A stretch of DNA of 64,000 bases from Scandinavium ludwigii_A (GCA_050516505.1 CP191518.1:4464001-4528000), one strand, 5' to 3'; positions 8,966 to 17,079 are shown, counted from the stretch's first letter. The notes: a model not told the origin generated them from the sequence alone. Numbers and translations are program-made.

Positions 8966-10114
8966 ATGAGTTTTATGTTGGCACTGCCGAAAATCAGCCT
9001 GCATGGCGCGGGCGCAATCGGGGATATGGTCAATCTGGTGGCGGGAAAACAGTGGGGTAAAGCGTTGATTGTCACCGACGGACAGCTGGTAAAAATGGGC
9101 CTGCTCGATTCCCTTTTTACCGCGCTGGATGCGCACCATATGTCTTATCATCTGTTCGATGACGTGTTCCCTAACCCAACGGAGGCGCTGGTACAGAAGG
9201 GTTTCCAGGCTTATCAGGATGCACATTGTGATTACCTGATTGCCTTCGGCGGCGGCAGCCCGATCGACACCGCCAAAGCGATTAAAATCCTCACCGCCAA
9301 CCCGGGGCCGTCGACGAGCTATTCCGGCGTCGGCAAAGTCAAAAAACCGGGCGTACCGCTGGTAGCGATTAATACCACCGCCGGAACCGCCGCCGAGATG
9401 ACCAGCAACGCGGTGATCATCGACAGCGAGCGCCAGGTGAAAGAAGTCATTATCGATTCGAACATCATCCCGGATATCGCCGTCGACGATGCCAGCGTGA
9501 TGCTGGATATTCCGGCTTCTGTGACGGCTGCCACTGGCATGGACGCACTCACTCACGCCATCGAAGCCTTTGTATCCGTGGGCGCACATCCACTCACCGA
9601 TGCCAACGCACTGGAAGCCATTCGCCTGATCACAATCTGGCTGCCGAAAGCGGTCGAAAACGGTCACAGCCTTGAAGCACGTGAACAGATGGCGTTCGGT
9701 CAGTATCTGGCAGGCATGGCGTTTAACAGCGCCGGGTTGGGGCTGGTCCATGCTCTGGCACACCAGCCGGGGGCGACGCATAATTTGCCGCACGGCGTGT
9801 GCAATGCCATTCTGCTGCCAATCATCGAAAACTTTAACCGTCCAAACGCTGTTGCACGTTTCGTTCGCGTAGCGCAGGCGATGGGCGTCGACACCCGGGG
9901 CATGAGCGACGAAGCGGCGAGTATGGCCGCGATTAAGGCGATCCGTGATCTGAGCATCCGCGTCGGCATTCCGTCCGGCTTCAGCCAGCTCGGCGTCACC
10001 AAAGCCGATATCGAAGGCTGGCTGGATAAAGCCCTCGCCGATCCGTGCGCACCGTGCAATCCGCGTACCGCCAGCCGCGATGAAGTACGCGAGCTCTATC
10101 TGGAGGCATTATGA
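8966..10114 (+). CDS. fucO: Lactaldehyde reductase (iron-containing alcohol dehydrogenase family)
   Basis: 382 aa, the length of FucO (L-1,2-propanediol oxidoreductase), which reduces the L-lactaldehyde released by RhaD to 1,2-propanediol with NADH. Family landmarks are the nucleotide-binding GGGSPIDTAKAI, the TTAGTAAEMT segment and metal ligands in GMDALTHAIEAF, LVHALAHQPGA and NLPHGVCNAILLP. It diverges clearly from E. coli FucO, which sits in the fuc operon, so this is a rha-linked member of the same function; substrate is inferred from context. The ATG at 8966 follows TTAAGGAGAATAAGC. Stop overlaps rhaM start. Confidence 0.85.
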   Translation: MSFMLALPKISLHGAGAIGDMVNLVAGKQWGKALIVTDGQLVKMGLLDSLFTALDAHHMSYHLFDDVFPNPTEALVQKGFQAYQDAHCDYLIAFGGGSPIDTAKAIKILTANPGPSTSYSGVGKVKKPGVPLVAINTTAGTAAEMTSNAVIIDSERQVKEVIIDSNIIPDIAVDDASVMLDIPASVTAATGMDALTHAIEAFVSVGAHPLTDANALEAIRLITIWLPKAVENGHSLEAREQMAFGQYLAGMAFNSAGLGLVHALAHQPGATHNLPHGVCNAILLPIIENFNRPNAVARFVRVAQAMGVDTRGMSDEAASMAAIKAIRDLSIRVGIPSGFSQLGVTKADIEGWLDKALADPCAPCNPRTASRDEVRELYLEAL

Positions 10115-10425
10115 TCCGTAAAGCGTTTGTCATGCAGGTTCACCCGCATACACACGAAGAATATGAACGTCGCCATAACCCGATTTGGCCCGAGCTGGAA
10201 GCGGTGCTGAAAGCGCATGGCGCTCACCATTACGCCATTTATCTCTACAAGGCCCGCAACCTGCTGTTTGCGACGGTCGAAATCGAATCGGAAGAGCGCT
10301 GGGATGCCGTCGCCAACACCGATGTGTGTCAGCGCTGGTGGAAATTCATGGGTGAAGTCATGCCGTCGAACCCGGACCATAGCCCGGTGAGCGCGGAACT
10401 GAAAGAAGTGTTCTGGCTGGAGTAA
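10111..10425 (+). CDS. rhaM: L-rhamnose mutarotase
   Basis: Small cytosolic enzyme (104 aa, same as E. coli) interconverting alpha and beta anomers of L-rhamnose so that the isomerase gets its preferred form. Sequence is collinear with E. coli RhaM: MIRKAFVMQV, catalytic His22 in YERRHNPIW, and WWKFMGEVMP near the C-terminus. ATGA overlap with the reductase gene marks it as the last gene of the rha cluster, followed by a strong terminator. Confidence 0.96.
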   Translation: MIRKAFVMQVHPHTHEEYERRHNPIWPELEAVLKAHGAHHYAIYLYKARNLLFATVEIESEERWDAVANTDVCQRWWKFMGEVMPSNPDHSPVSAELKEVFWLE

Positions 10426-10444
10426 GTTGTCGAGCCCCAGCCAT

Positions 10445-10476
10445 AAAAAACGCCTGATTGCTCAGGCGTTTTTTTT
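10445..10476. terminator. Bidirectional terminator between rhaM and the porin gene
   Basis: Stem CGCCTGA-TTGC-TCAGGCG with an A-tract before and eight T after, so it can end transcription from both sides: the rha cluster on the plus strand and the convergent porin gene on the minus strand. Confidence 0.9.
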
Positions 10477-10492
10477 CGGAGCATTAATCCAC

Positions 10493-11890
10493 TTAGAAGT
10501 AGTATTTAAAGCGCACGCGTGCACCGTAGCGGTCATCATCGCTGGAAATCTTCTCATCACTCTGGATTTTAGACCAGTAGGTCCCCAGGTATATATTGAA
10601 GTTATTCATATTCATCACGTTTGGAATCAAATAAGAAGCATGGATGGTGTGAATATCATAAGTCCCTTCGTCGGTGATGATACAGTCTTCATCGCAAACC
10701 ATTTTGTCGAAATCATCAATTTTATTGTGGGCGTAGATATAACCTAATTCGAAGTTTTTCCACAGCGCATTAGCCCCGGCAGTCAAATCCTCTTCATTAT
10801 CAGCGTCCATATATGCCGTACTGATGTTTAATGTCACACCGTTTTCAGGATCGGTTTTCTTACCGTCCCAGGTCATGGTCAAGCCATACCCGGTACGATC
10901 GGACTGATCGACAAACTCACCTTTGTTGTTGGTATAACCATAGGCATTATTAATAACGTTGGATTCCATTGCCGCCGAGAATGCCAGCTCTTTCATCGGA
11001 GACCAGGAAACGACCGGACGCATATAGATAACATTCCTCTCTTTATCCATCTCGCGACCATGGTAGGTACGACCATTTGCACTCACGTTATCATTATCAG
11101 CAAAAAGTGTTGCACCATCTTCAATCAGTGAGTTTAATTCAAAATACCAGTCATCAATTTGCTTACTCAACAAGAAGTTACCGCCCGCATCGGAACGCCC
11201 GCGCCCTTCTTTCATCATGTAAATATAGCCTTGGCCATCGCTGTAAAGGTCATTGGCTGTATTCCCTGAATGCTCAACGAAGGTATCCTGATTAAGCGGG
11301 AACATATCAAATGCTTCAAAGCGGCCCACTTTAACTTTCCAGTCATTTTCCTGACCGAAATGGAAATACGCATCATCAAGGTTCATGCTGCCATACATAT
11401 CAGCCAACGGCTGGATGGAAAAGCCGGCATAACGGCCATCATTCAGTTTGCGCATACCGTCGACACCAAGCAGGATACGACCATCCATATCCCACTGTTC
11501 GGTCGTATTATCTTCGTTGAGTTTAGTCAGCGTCCCTCGTTTACTCTCCGCATCCATATTGAATTCGACGTCACCGTATATTTTCAGGTCGCCATAGCCC
11601 GAAAGTGATAAGGCAGGGCTTGTCACATTATTCGCGGTCTCCGTTGCCGGGGTTTCATTTTTCACCACCACGCGCTCCTGTACTTCCTTGATCTCCTTGC
11701 GGTCTGTGGTTTGCTGCGCTTTCAACACCTCGACTTCTTGTTCCGCTTTCTCAGCACGATGTTCAGCTGAAATAAGTCGGTCTTCCAACAATTGAAGACG
11801 TTGCTCAACGGTGAGTGACTGTGATTTTGCCGTAGCCGAATTCGCCACCAATAAGCATCCAATAGCAACTGCGATTGCCGTTTTTTTCAT
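10493..11890 (-). CDS. Carbohydrate outer-membrane porin with periplasmic coiled coil
   Basis: 465 aa outer-membrane channel. Sec signal MKKTAIAVAIGCLLVANSA ending near ATA|K; residues about 25-70 form a heptad-rich coiled coil (QRLQLLEDRLISAEHR) like the N-terminal extension of sugar porins such as ScrY; the rest alternates short beta strands and ends in RVRFKYYF with the terminal Phe needed for BAM-dependent assembly. It looks closer to RafY/LamB-type glycoporins than to general porins. The ATG at 11890 is preferred over 11896 because AAGGA is about 9 nt upstream. The neighbouring rha importer hints at oligosaccharide or rhamnoside entry, but no transport gene is in its own operon, so the substrate is unknown. 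Confidence 0.75.
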   Translation of the reverse strand: MKKTAIAVAIGCLLVANSATAKSQSLTVEQRLQLLEDRLISAEHRAEKAEQEVEVLKAQQTTDRKEIKEVQERVVVKNETPATETANNVTSPALSLSGYGDLKIYGDVEFNMDAESKRGTLTKLNEDNTTEQWDMDGRILLGVDGMRKLNDGRYAGFSIQPLADMYGSMNLDDAYFHFGQENDWKVKVGRFEAFDMFPLNQDTFVEHSGNTANDLYSDGQGYIYMMKEGRGRSDAGGNFLLSKQIDDWYFELNSLIEDGATLFADNDNVSANGRTYHGREMDKERNVIYMRPVVSWSPMKELAFSAAMESNVINNAYGYTNNKGEFVDQSDRTGYGLTMTWDGKKTDPENGVTLNISTAYMDADNEEDLTAGANALWKNFELGYIYAHNKIDDFDKMVCDEDCIITDEGTYDIHTIHASYLIPNVMNMNNFNIYLGTYWSKIQSDEKISSDDDRYGARVRFKYYF

Positions 11891-12155
11891 ATACATCGTT
11901 CCTTGAGGAAATAATAGTGCGGAAATATCTTTCCACCATGAATATATTCTTGCGATGAATAGCTTATAGTTATAATTGATCAACTAAGAGGAATCACTTA
12001 CGTGTATTCGCCTTGATTTTGAACAGGATTTCACTTAATAAATCCAGACAGGGAATAATATGACTTAGAGAGGGAAGGTGATAATTAAAATAGGCGACAA
12101 CGTGAGCGAGCTAACACCTCAATTTTTTAATCATATAATAAACAAATCAATCAAC
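11891..12155. other. AT-rich intergenic region upstream of the porin
   Basis: About 265 bp of AT-rich DNA without a credible reading frame. It should contain the porin promoter on the minus strand; a TATAAC-like hexamer occurs around 11970 but no convincing -35 could be paired with it. Confidence 0.5.
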
Positions 12156-12187
12156 CGAAAAACCGCCCTTATTATTGAGGGCGGTTA
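12156..12187 (-). terminator. Terminator of the XRE-cupin regulator gene
   Basis: Stem AACCGCCCT (12161-12169) with AGGGCGGTT (12178-12186), followed on the minus strand by a T-run. It lies immediately after the regulator stop codon. Confidence 0.8.
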
Positions 12188-12190
12188 TCA

Positions 12191-12739
12191 TTAATTCTGC
12201 TCGGCAATGAGAATGGCCTGCGTATCGTCTTCCAGTGCTTTAAAAACATGCTCCTGGTCGGCGGGATAACAAATGTAATCCCCTTCGCCTAATTCTTCTG
12301 GCGCTTCCGTTAAGCCGACCAACGCCCGGCCCTGAGTAACAATAATATGCTCCACGGAACCCGGCGAATGCGGGTGAGAAATGCGGTCCGCGCCCGGTTG
12401 TGTCATCAGCAGGTAAATATCCCGACGAGCACCCGGTGGGCAGGTCGCAAGCAAAATCGCCTGATAGTTCGCTTGTTCGGCCACCACTTTGGTGCCCTCA
12501 CCCCGGCGAATCACCTGCGTCGTGGGTGCCTGTGGCTCCAACAAACGGGCAAACGGAATATCCAGCGCCACGCACAGCGACCACAGCGTTTCCAGGCTAG
12601 GATTACCGTTTCCCGCCTCCAGCTGGGACAGCGTGGATTTAGCAATCCCCGCCCGGCGAGCGATCTCTGCCAATGAAAGCCCAGTTCGCTGACGTTCGCG
12701 CACCAGACTGCGGGAGATCACGCTGATTGGCTGTGTCAT
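12191..12739 (-). CDS. XRE-family regulator with C-terminal cupin domain
   Basis: 182 aa DNA-binding protein. Residues about 8-62 are an XRE helix-turn-helix (LSLAEIARRAGIAKSTLSQLE); residues about 100-175 are a cupin barrel with HPHSPGSVEHIIV and a final YPADQEHVFKAL histidine motif, expected to sense a small ligand. The start at 12739 is preferred over 12751 because GGAG lies seven bases upstream. Divergent from azlCD with a palindrome between the two genes, so it very likely controls the exporter and itself. Such XRE-cupin/AzlCD pairs are common; the ligand is unknown, with branched-chain amino acids a plausible guess. Confidence 0.85.
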   Translation of the reverse strand: MTQPISVISRSLVRERQRTGLSLAEIARRAGIAKSTLSQLEAGNGNPSLETLWSLCVALDIPFARLLEPQAPTTQVIRRGEGTKVVAEQANYQAILLATCPPGARRDIYLLMTQPGADRISHPHSPGSVEHIIVTQGRALVGLTEAPEELGEGDYICYPADQEHVFKALEDDTQAILIAEQN

Positions 12740-12762
12740 ACACGGCTCCATATCAATTTATA

Positions 12763-12828
12763 AAACGAACAAATCGTTCGACTTGAAAAACGAATCAACA
12801 CTGTTCATTATAATGGAAACTCGTTCGA
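12763..12828. promoter_or_regulatory. Putative operator region between the XRE-cupin gene and azlC
   Basis: A perfect inverted repeat CGAAC-AAATC-GTTCG lies at 12766-12780, and related half-sites AACGAATC (about 12790) and ACTCGTTCGAT (about 12819) follow. A TATAAT hexamer at 12809-12814 is a candidate -10 for azlC. Repeated CGTTCG half-sites overlapping both start regions fit binding by the XRE-cupin regulator. This is inferred from sequence symmetry and position. Confidence 0.6.
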
Positions 12829-12843
12829 TATGGCTAAAACTGC

Positions 12844-13506
12844 ATGATCAAACTGTCTCTCTCCAGCCTGAAAGGCGACACCATAAAAGCCATCCTGCTG
12901 GTTTGTATCGCGGTGGGCGTGGTCGCCGTCTCGTATGGATCTCTGGCCATGTCATGGGGCTTTCCGTTATGGGTGCCGTTGGCGTTATCGACGCTGGTGC
13001 TGGGCGGAGCGTCAGAGTTTATGTTTCTCGGGATTATCGTCAGCGGCGGCAATCCCTTTGCGGCGGCAGCGGCCGGATTGCTGGTTAACGCCCGACACAT
13101 ACCGTTCGGCATCGCAGTGCGAGAACTGGTGGGCACCCGCGCCACAGGCCTGCTGGGCTGCCATATCATGAACGATGAAAGCGTGGTGTTTGGTCTGTCA
13201 CAACCGACGCCGGAACAACGCAAAGCCGCCTACTGGCTGTGCGGCTGCGGGATAGCCATCCTCTGGCCGGTCGGGGTGCTGCTGGGCAGCGGCGTCGGTA
13301 AACTGCTTCCGGCCCCGGAAACCATCGGCCTTGACGCGGTGTTCCCGGCGATTTTGCTGGCGCTGGTAGTTCCGGCGCTAAAGAAGCGCACCACCTTAAT
13401 CCGGGCGCTCAGCGGCGCAGCGATTTCGCTGGCGTCTGTACCCTTCACACCGGCGGGCGTGCCGGTTCTGCTGTCGCTGTTGGGCATTTTCGCGAGGAAA
13501 AAATAA
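12844..13506 (+). CDS. azlC: AzlC-family branched-chain amino acid exporter, large subunit
   Basis: 220 aa inner-membrane protein with about seven hydrophobic helices, in the AzlC/YgaZ family that exports branched-chain amino acids or analogues together with a small AzlD partner. Recognisable segments are GGASEFMFLGIIVSGGNP and LLVNARHIPFGIAVRE. The ribosome-binding site before ATG 12844 is weak. Overlaps azlD by one base (TAATG). Substrate not proven; E. coli YgaZH exports L-valine. Confidence 0.88.
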   Translation: MIKLSLSSLKGDTIKAILLVCIAVGVVAVSYGSLAMSWGFPLWVPLALSTLVLGGASEFMFLGIIVSGGNPFAAAAAGLLVNARHIPFGIAVRELVGTRATGLLGCHIMNDESVVFGLSQPTPEQRKAAYWLCGCGIAILWPVGVLLGSGVGKLLPAPETIGLDAVFPAILLALVVPALKKRTTLIRALSGAAISLASVPFTPAGVPVLLSLLGIFARKK

Positions 13507-13829
13507 TGGCCGATACCCTGTGGATTATTCTCGGCATCGGCATTCTCTCTGCCGGAACCTACCTGATGCGCTTCGGGGGTGCGAAGCTCGGCAATAAACT
13601 GGTACTGTCCGATCGATCGCAGGCGATGCTCAATGACGCAGCGACCACCTTACTGTTTGCCGTCGCGCTGGCGGCAACGTTCTTCGAAGGCAGCCATTTT
13701 GCTGGCAGTGCGCGCGTTCTCGGCGTGGCGGTGGCCGTGTTTCTCGCCTGGCGCAAAATGCCGCTGATCGTGGTGATTGTCGCTGCAGCGGTCGTCACCG
13801 CGCTGCTGCGTTACTTCGGTCTGCATTAA
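13506..13829 (+). CDS. azlD: AzlD-family exporter small subunit
   Basis: 107 aa membrane protein with four predicted helices, the AzlD/YgaH partner of the preceding AzlC. The N-terminus LWIILGIGILSAGTYLMRF and the WRKMPLIVVIVAAAVVTALL helix are typical. It completes a two-gene exporter unit driven from the region next to the XRE-cupin regulator. Confidence 0.88.
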   Translation: MADTLWIILGIGILSAGTYLMRFGGAKLGNKLVLSDRSQAMLNDAATTLLFAVALAATFFEGSHFAGSARVLGVAVAVFLAWRKMPLIVVIVAAAVVTALLRYFGLH

Positions 13830-13862
13830 TCGGCAACGCAATTCCCCACTGTCGGGTACATT

Positions 13863-13979
13863 TTGCCCTTAATCTGTAGGGAAAACTGGGGTTACGCGAA
13901 GAAAATCAGGCCAATACCGGGGAAAATTGCGGGATTAAAAAGTGCGGAAGAGTTTGTGCGGCGACTACGGGAATAAACC
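13863..13979 (+). pseudogene. Possible remnant of a small coding sequence
   Basis: An open stretch without an ATG, possible start TTG at 13863, reads through a protein-like C-terminus IAGLKSAEEFVRRLRE and stops at TAA 13976. The charged, helical tail looks coding-like, but there is no ribosome site, length is only 38 codons, and I do not recognise the family. It could be the tail of a decayed gene, or chance. Confidence 0.2.
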
Positions 13980-14009
13980 TGTCCCGGGCTCATGAGGAGC
14001 CAGGGACAG
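13971..14009 (-). terminator. Terminator of the DUF1471-type gene
   Basis: Long hairpin formed by CTGTCCCGGGCTC (13979-13991) and GAGCCAGGGACAG (13997-14009), followed on the minus strand by GTTTATT. It lies 11 bp after the stop of the small secreted protein gene. Confidence 0.75.
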
Positions 14010-14019
14010 TGGCTATGAC

Positions 14020-14232
14020 TTACTTATTTAACTCAGCGGTCATGTGTACACGGTTACCGGTGAAAGCCTGGGTAATGGTGTAAGAAGATGCGCCAGCTTC
14101 CTGAGCCTGTGCGGCGATTTTCGCTTCAGCACCGTCGATGGTGGAAGAAGTGGCGGTGACAGTCTGTGCTGCGAAAGAACCGAATGATGTTGCGAGAGCG
14201 ATAACTGCGACAAATGTTTTGATGCTTTTCAT
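14020..14232 (-). CDS. Small periplasmic DUF1471 (YdgH/BhsA/McbA) family protein
   Basis: 70 aa with signal peptide MKSIKTFVAVIALATSFGS and cleavage near SFA|A. The mature part shows the DUF1471 pattern (TATSSTIDGAEAKIAAQAQEAGASSYTIT). Proteins of this family are small envelope stress or biofilm-related factors; the specific role of this copy is unknown. AAGGAAATACATC gives the ribosome site. Monocistronic with its own terminator. Confidence 0.85.
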   Translation of the reverse strand: MKSIKTFVAVIALATSFGSFAAQTVTATSSTIDGAEAKIAAQAQEAGASSYTITQAFTGNRVHMTAELNK

Positions 14233-14372
14233 GATGTATTTCCTTCAGATAATTTGTGTTGGTAAGGCATTTCGCCTTGATGTGATAAATCATAGCCTCA
14301 CATTCACCCAACGAATAGCGGAAGGTTTTGCTTACATCATTCAAATTTATTGACTAACAGTAAGGGTGAGAT

Positions 14373-14954
14373 TCAGCCTCCTGGATAGATGCCGGAAACA
14401 TCACCAATGCCGCCTGTCACAGTGCAGATTTTATCACCATAAATGTCTCTGATATTTATGGTTAGATTTGTGTTGTTATTGAATATCGCAGAGATTGAAA
14501 TACGATCTCTTTTCCCTTTATGACTTTCAAAAAACAGATCATCAAATTCTACATATATTGGTGGCTGATGGACGACAGCCGTTACTGCCGGTGACGTTCT
14601 TGTATATTCTTCATGATTTTCCATATAAACACCTTTCCCATTTCTTATGAAATAGAGAGAGAGGCCATAGGACTCAGTAACGTTATCCTCACCAATGCCG
14701 GATAAGTTATAGTCCTCATACATAAACTCTGTCGAGAGTCCATATTGGATGTAAACAGTATCCCACTCAAAATCAGTCACTTGGTTAAGTTTTAGCTGTT
14801 TCTGCCCACTACTACAGATCTCTGCAACCTTTTCGAGAACTCGTTTATTTTCCGGATAAAAAATGAAAATTGAAACAGCAACCAAAGCACAACAACCAAA
14901 TAAATAGATATATTTTCCTTTACCCTCTTTCATCTTGTCGCTCTTTGTCGCCAT
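14373..14954 (-). CDS. Putative immunity protein, membrane-anchored
   Basis: 193 aa, no recognised family. A basic N-terminus is followed by one hydrophobic helix (YIYLFGCCALVAVSIFIFY, about 15-33) and an acidic, beta-rich remainder that should face the periplasm. It overlaps the end of the PAAR-like gene by 35 bp, the compact order of toxin then immunity. ATG 14954 is the longest start; ATG 14933 (MKEGKGKY) has a slightly better AAGAG upstream. A periplasmic immunity domain would imply a toxin acting in the cell envelope. Low GC compared with flanks points to recent gain. Function is inference from context. Confidence 0.55.
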   Translation of the reverse strand: MATKSDKMKEGKGKYIYLFGCCALVAVSIFIFYPENKRVLEKVAEICSSGQKQLKLNQVTDFEWDTVYIQYGLSTEFMYEDYNLSGIGEDNVTESYGLSLYFIRNGKGVYMENHEEYTRTSPAVTAVVHQPPIYVEFDDLFFESHKGKRDRISISAIFNNNTNLTINIRDIYGDKICTVTGGIGDVSGIYPGG

Positions 14955-15891
14955 GATTTAACCCACTATCAACATTTCCAATTGATTTATCAAAGGTACT
15001 TATATCTATCGTCTGCTGTACAATATGGCAATACTTCACCCCTTTCATCGCTATCGTATAAAGCCCCTTTTCAAGTAGAATGTTAAGTATGATCTTAGCC
15101 AACTCACTATTACTTTTACCGGGATTATTTAAACCAACATATCGACCAATGATATTGTTCTTCAAATCTATAATTTCGTCTGCCTCATCCGTCGTTAATA
15201 AACTACAAACCACCAGACCTCCCTTTTGGCATGCTTCAATCTGTCTAAGCAGGAGCGGGTGATCTTCATGCGCACTTCCAACTTGGGTAGCATAATCGTT
15301 ACCATACTCATTACTGATCATTGCCTGCCAGATGGTATGCCGAAACGCATTGGTTAATGTACCTTCGGTGATTTTATCCTGATTCCAGCCCATTCCATTG
15401 GCAAACAAAACCGCGATGGTAGATAAGTTGTTACTCCCCGGTGAGTGTGCCCCAATATTCCATGCTTCTATCGGATGTCGCACAGCAAAACCTGCTTCAC
15501 GCACTTCCTTCGGTAAAGTAATTAATCCCGATCCCGGTATAGCAATAGTCGATATTTGTCCGGAATTAAAAAATGATAAAGGTTCATTACCGTGCGAGCA
15601 TCTGATCGTTGCGTCATCAAGAAGGCGAACATGGCCATTTGATAGGACATGGGCAGCCTGACCACGTGGATTAATCCATGCCATTAACTTTGGCGTACAG
15701 GGCTTTAATGTTTTAATACATTCACTATGGTTATTATTTGTAGCTTGCTTATCGTCTTCGGTACAGACAGCTTTGCTCTGTATTTTTACAGTTCGGACAT
15801 CAGTGGCTTTCAGGGTAATAGGAGAAGAGGTAAAAGGACAATGTAATATCGCACCATCTACGACATATTCTTTAAACGGTCCATGTGACAT
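14920..15891 (-). CDS. PAAR-like (DUF4280-type) effector with C-terminal toxin-like domain
   Basis: 323 aa. Residues about 8-112 match the DUF4280 PAAR-like pattern: VVDGAILHCPF, spaced cysteines, CTPKLMAWINPRGQ, and IRCSHGNEPLSFFNSGQ. Residues about 160-230 contain NAFRHTIWQAMISNEYG and a GSAHE motif, similar to the RHxxW...AHE domain (DUF6973-like) at the C-terminus of polymorphic toxins. PAAR-like proteins tip the type VI secretion spike and carry effectors. No other T6SS gene is in the window, so this would be an orphan effector module. RBS AAGGATCTGAC. Low-GC compared with azlD and fdhD on either side. Confidence 0.65.
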   Translation of the reverse strand: MSHGPFKEYVVDGAILHCPFTSSPITLKATDVRTVKIQSKAVCTEDDKQATNNNHSECIKTLKPCTPKLMAWINPRGQAAHVLSNGHVRLLDDATIRCSHGNEPLSFFNSGQISTIAIPGSGLITLPKEVREAGFAVRHPIEAWNIGAHSPGSNNLSTIAVLFANGMGWNQDKITEGTLTNAFRHTIWQAMISNEYGNDYATQVGSAHEDHPLLLRQIEACQKGGLVVCSLLTTDEADEIIDLKNNIIGRYVGLNNPGKSNSELAKIILNILLEKGLYTIAMKGVKYCHIVQQTIDISTFDKSIGNVDSGLNHGDKERQDERG

Positions 15892-16055
15892 GTCAGATCC
15901 TTGACAAGGAAAGATCCCACATTAGCCTGGATTTTAATGAGAAAAGGTGAGGCAGGTTCATAATTTAACCTGCCGATAAAGAATTACGTGGATATAATCA
16001 TCATCCATATTTCCGTATAATACAGATTATAATTTGTCTCATTATTGAGAAGAAA

Positions 16056-16886
16056 TTAAACAAGCCGCTGAGGATGGGTATAAATCGTCGCCCTGCCCGG
16101 TTTGCAGAAGCCTACCAGCGTCAGGTTGCAGCGCTCAGCCACTTCGACCGCCAGCGTGGTGGCGGCGGAGACAGCGAACAGGATTTCTACGCCGCACATC
16201 GCGGCTTTCTGCACCATTTCATAGCTGGCCCGGCTGGAGACCAGCGCCGCTCCCTGCTGCCACGCGTCACCTTCACCCGCGCGTCGACCCAGCAGTTTAT
16301 CCAGCGCTACGTGACGACCCACGTCTTCCATTCCGCCCACCAGCGCGCCGTTCGGGGTAACCCAGGCGGCCGCGTGAGTACAGCCCGTCAGGCGGCCCAC
16401 CGGCTGGACATCGTTCAGGTGTTCGAGCGCAAGATCGAGATATTTGAGGCTGAATGTCTGGGTAAATGGCAGCGGTGCAATCGGGCGGCCGACATCGTCG
16501 AGCTGTTCCACGCCGCAAACGCCACAGCCTGTGCGCCCGGCCAGCGCACGACGGCGTTCTTTGAGCGCCATAAAACGGCGGCTGGAGAGTTCAATCTGTA
16601 CTTCAAGCCCATTGCAGACCTTTAGCACTTCCATCCCGTAAATTTCCGATCGGTTTGCAATAATCCCTTCGGAAAGAGAAAAACCGATGGCGAAAAGCAT
16701 CAGATCTTTCGGCGATGCCATCATCACCACGTGCGAAATACCGTTGTAGACCAGCGCCACGGGAACCTCTTCCGCGAGCTCGTCCTGCTGAGTGTGGTGT
16801 AAATCCTGGCGCTTCCAGAGATTCACCTGACGCATTCCAGTGATATCACTCACATTACCAACCTGTTCTGATGATTTCTCGTTCAC
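16056..16886 (-). CDS. fdhD: Formate dehydrogenase sulfurtransferase FdhD
   Basis: 276 aa cytosolic protein that transfers sulfur from IscS to the molybdenum cofactor (bis-MGD) of formate dehydrogenases, required for their activity. The catalytic CGVCGVE motif has Cys121 and Cys124 as in E. coli, and the C-terminal GFCKPGRATIYTHPQRL is conserved. Divergent from fdoG across a 193 bp region, the same arrangement as in E. coli. Confidence 0.96.
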   Translation of the reverse strand: MNEKSSEQVGNVSDITGMRQVNLWKRQDLHHTQQDELAEEVPVALVYNGISHVVMMASPKDLMLFAIGFSLSEGIIANRSEIYGMEVLKVCNGLEVQIELSSRRFMALKERRRALAGRTGCGVCGVEQLDDVGRPIAPLPFTQTFSLKYLDLALEHLNDVQPVGRLTGCTHAAAWVTPNGALVGGMEDVGRHVALDKLLGRRAGEGDAWQQGAALVSSRASYEMVQKAAMCGVEILFAVSAATTLAVEVAERCNLTLVGFCKPGRATIYTHPQRLV

Positions 16887-17079
16887 TTTACATTAACCGT
16901 ATTGGAACAAACGTACACACATTGTGGTATTCTGAAGGCATATCCCTCCGGGAAAGAGGGAGATTACCCCAATTCTGAACCTTTGTGGCAACGACCGCAA
17001 AGGTAAATAACAATCCATCCCCTTAGCGGTTTAGGTATTGAGTGGCGACGGGGAAGCAATGTCGAAACAAGGAGTGACC

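Noticed and set aside
14126..14344. 72-codon minus-strand frame overlapping the DUF1471 gene
   Set aside because: Out-of-frame with the clear signal-peptide gene; Cys/His-rich composition typical of a shadow.
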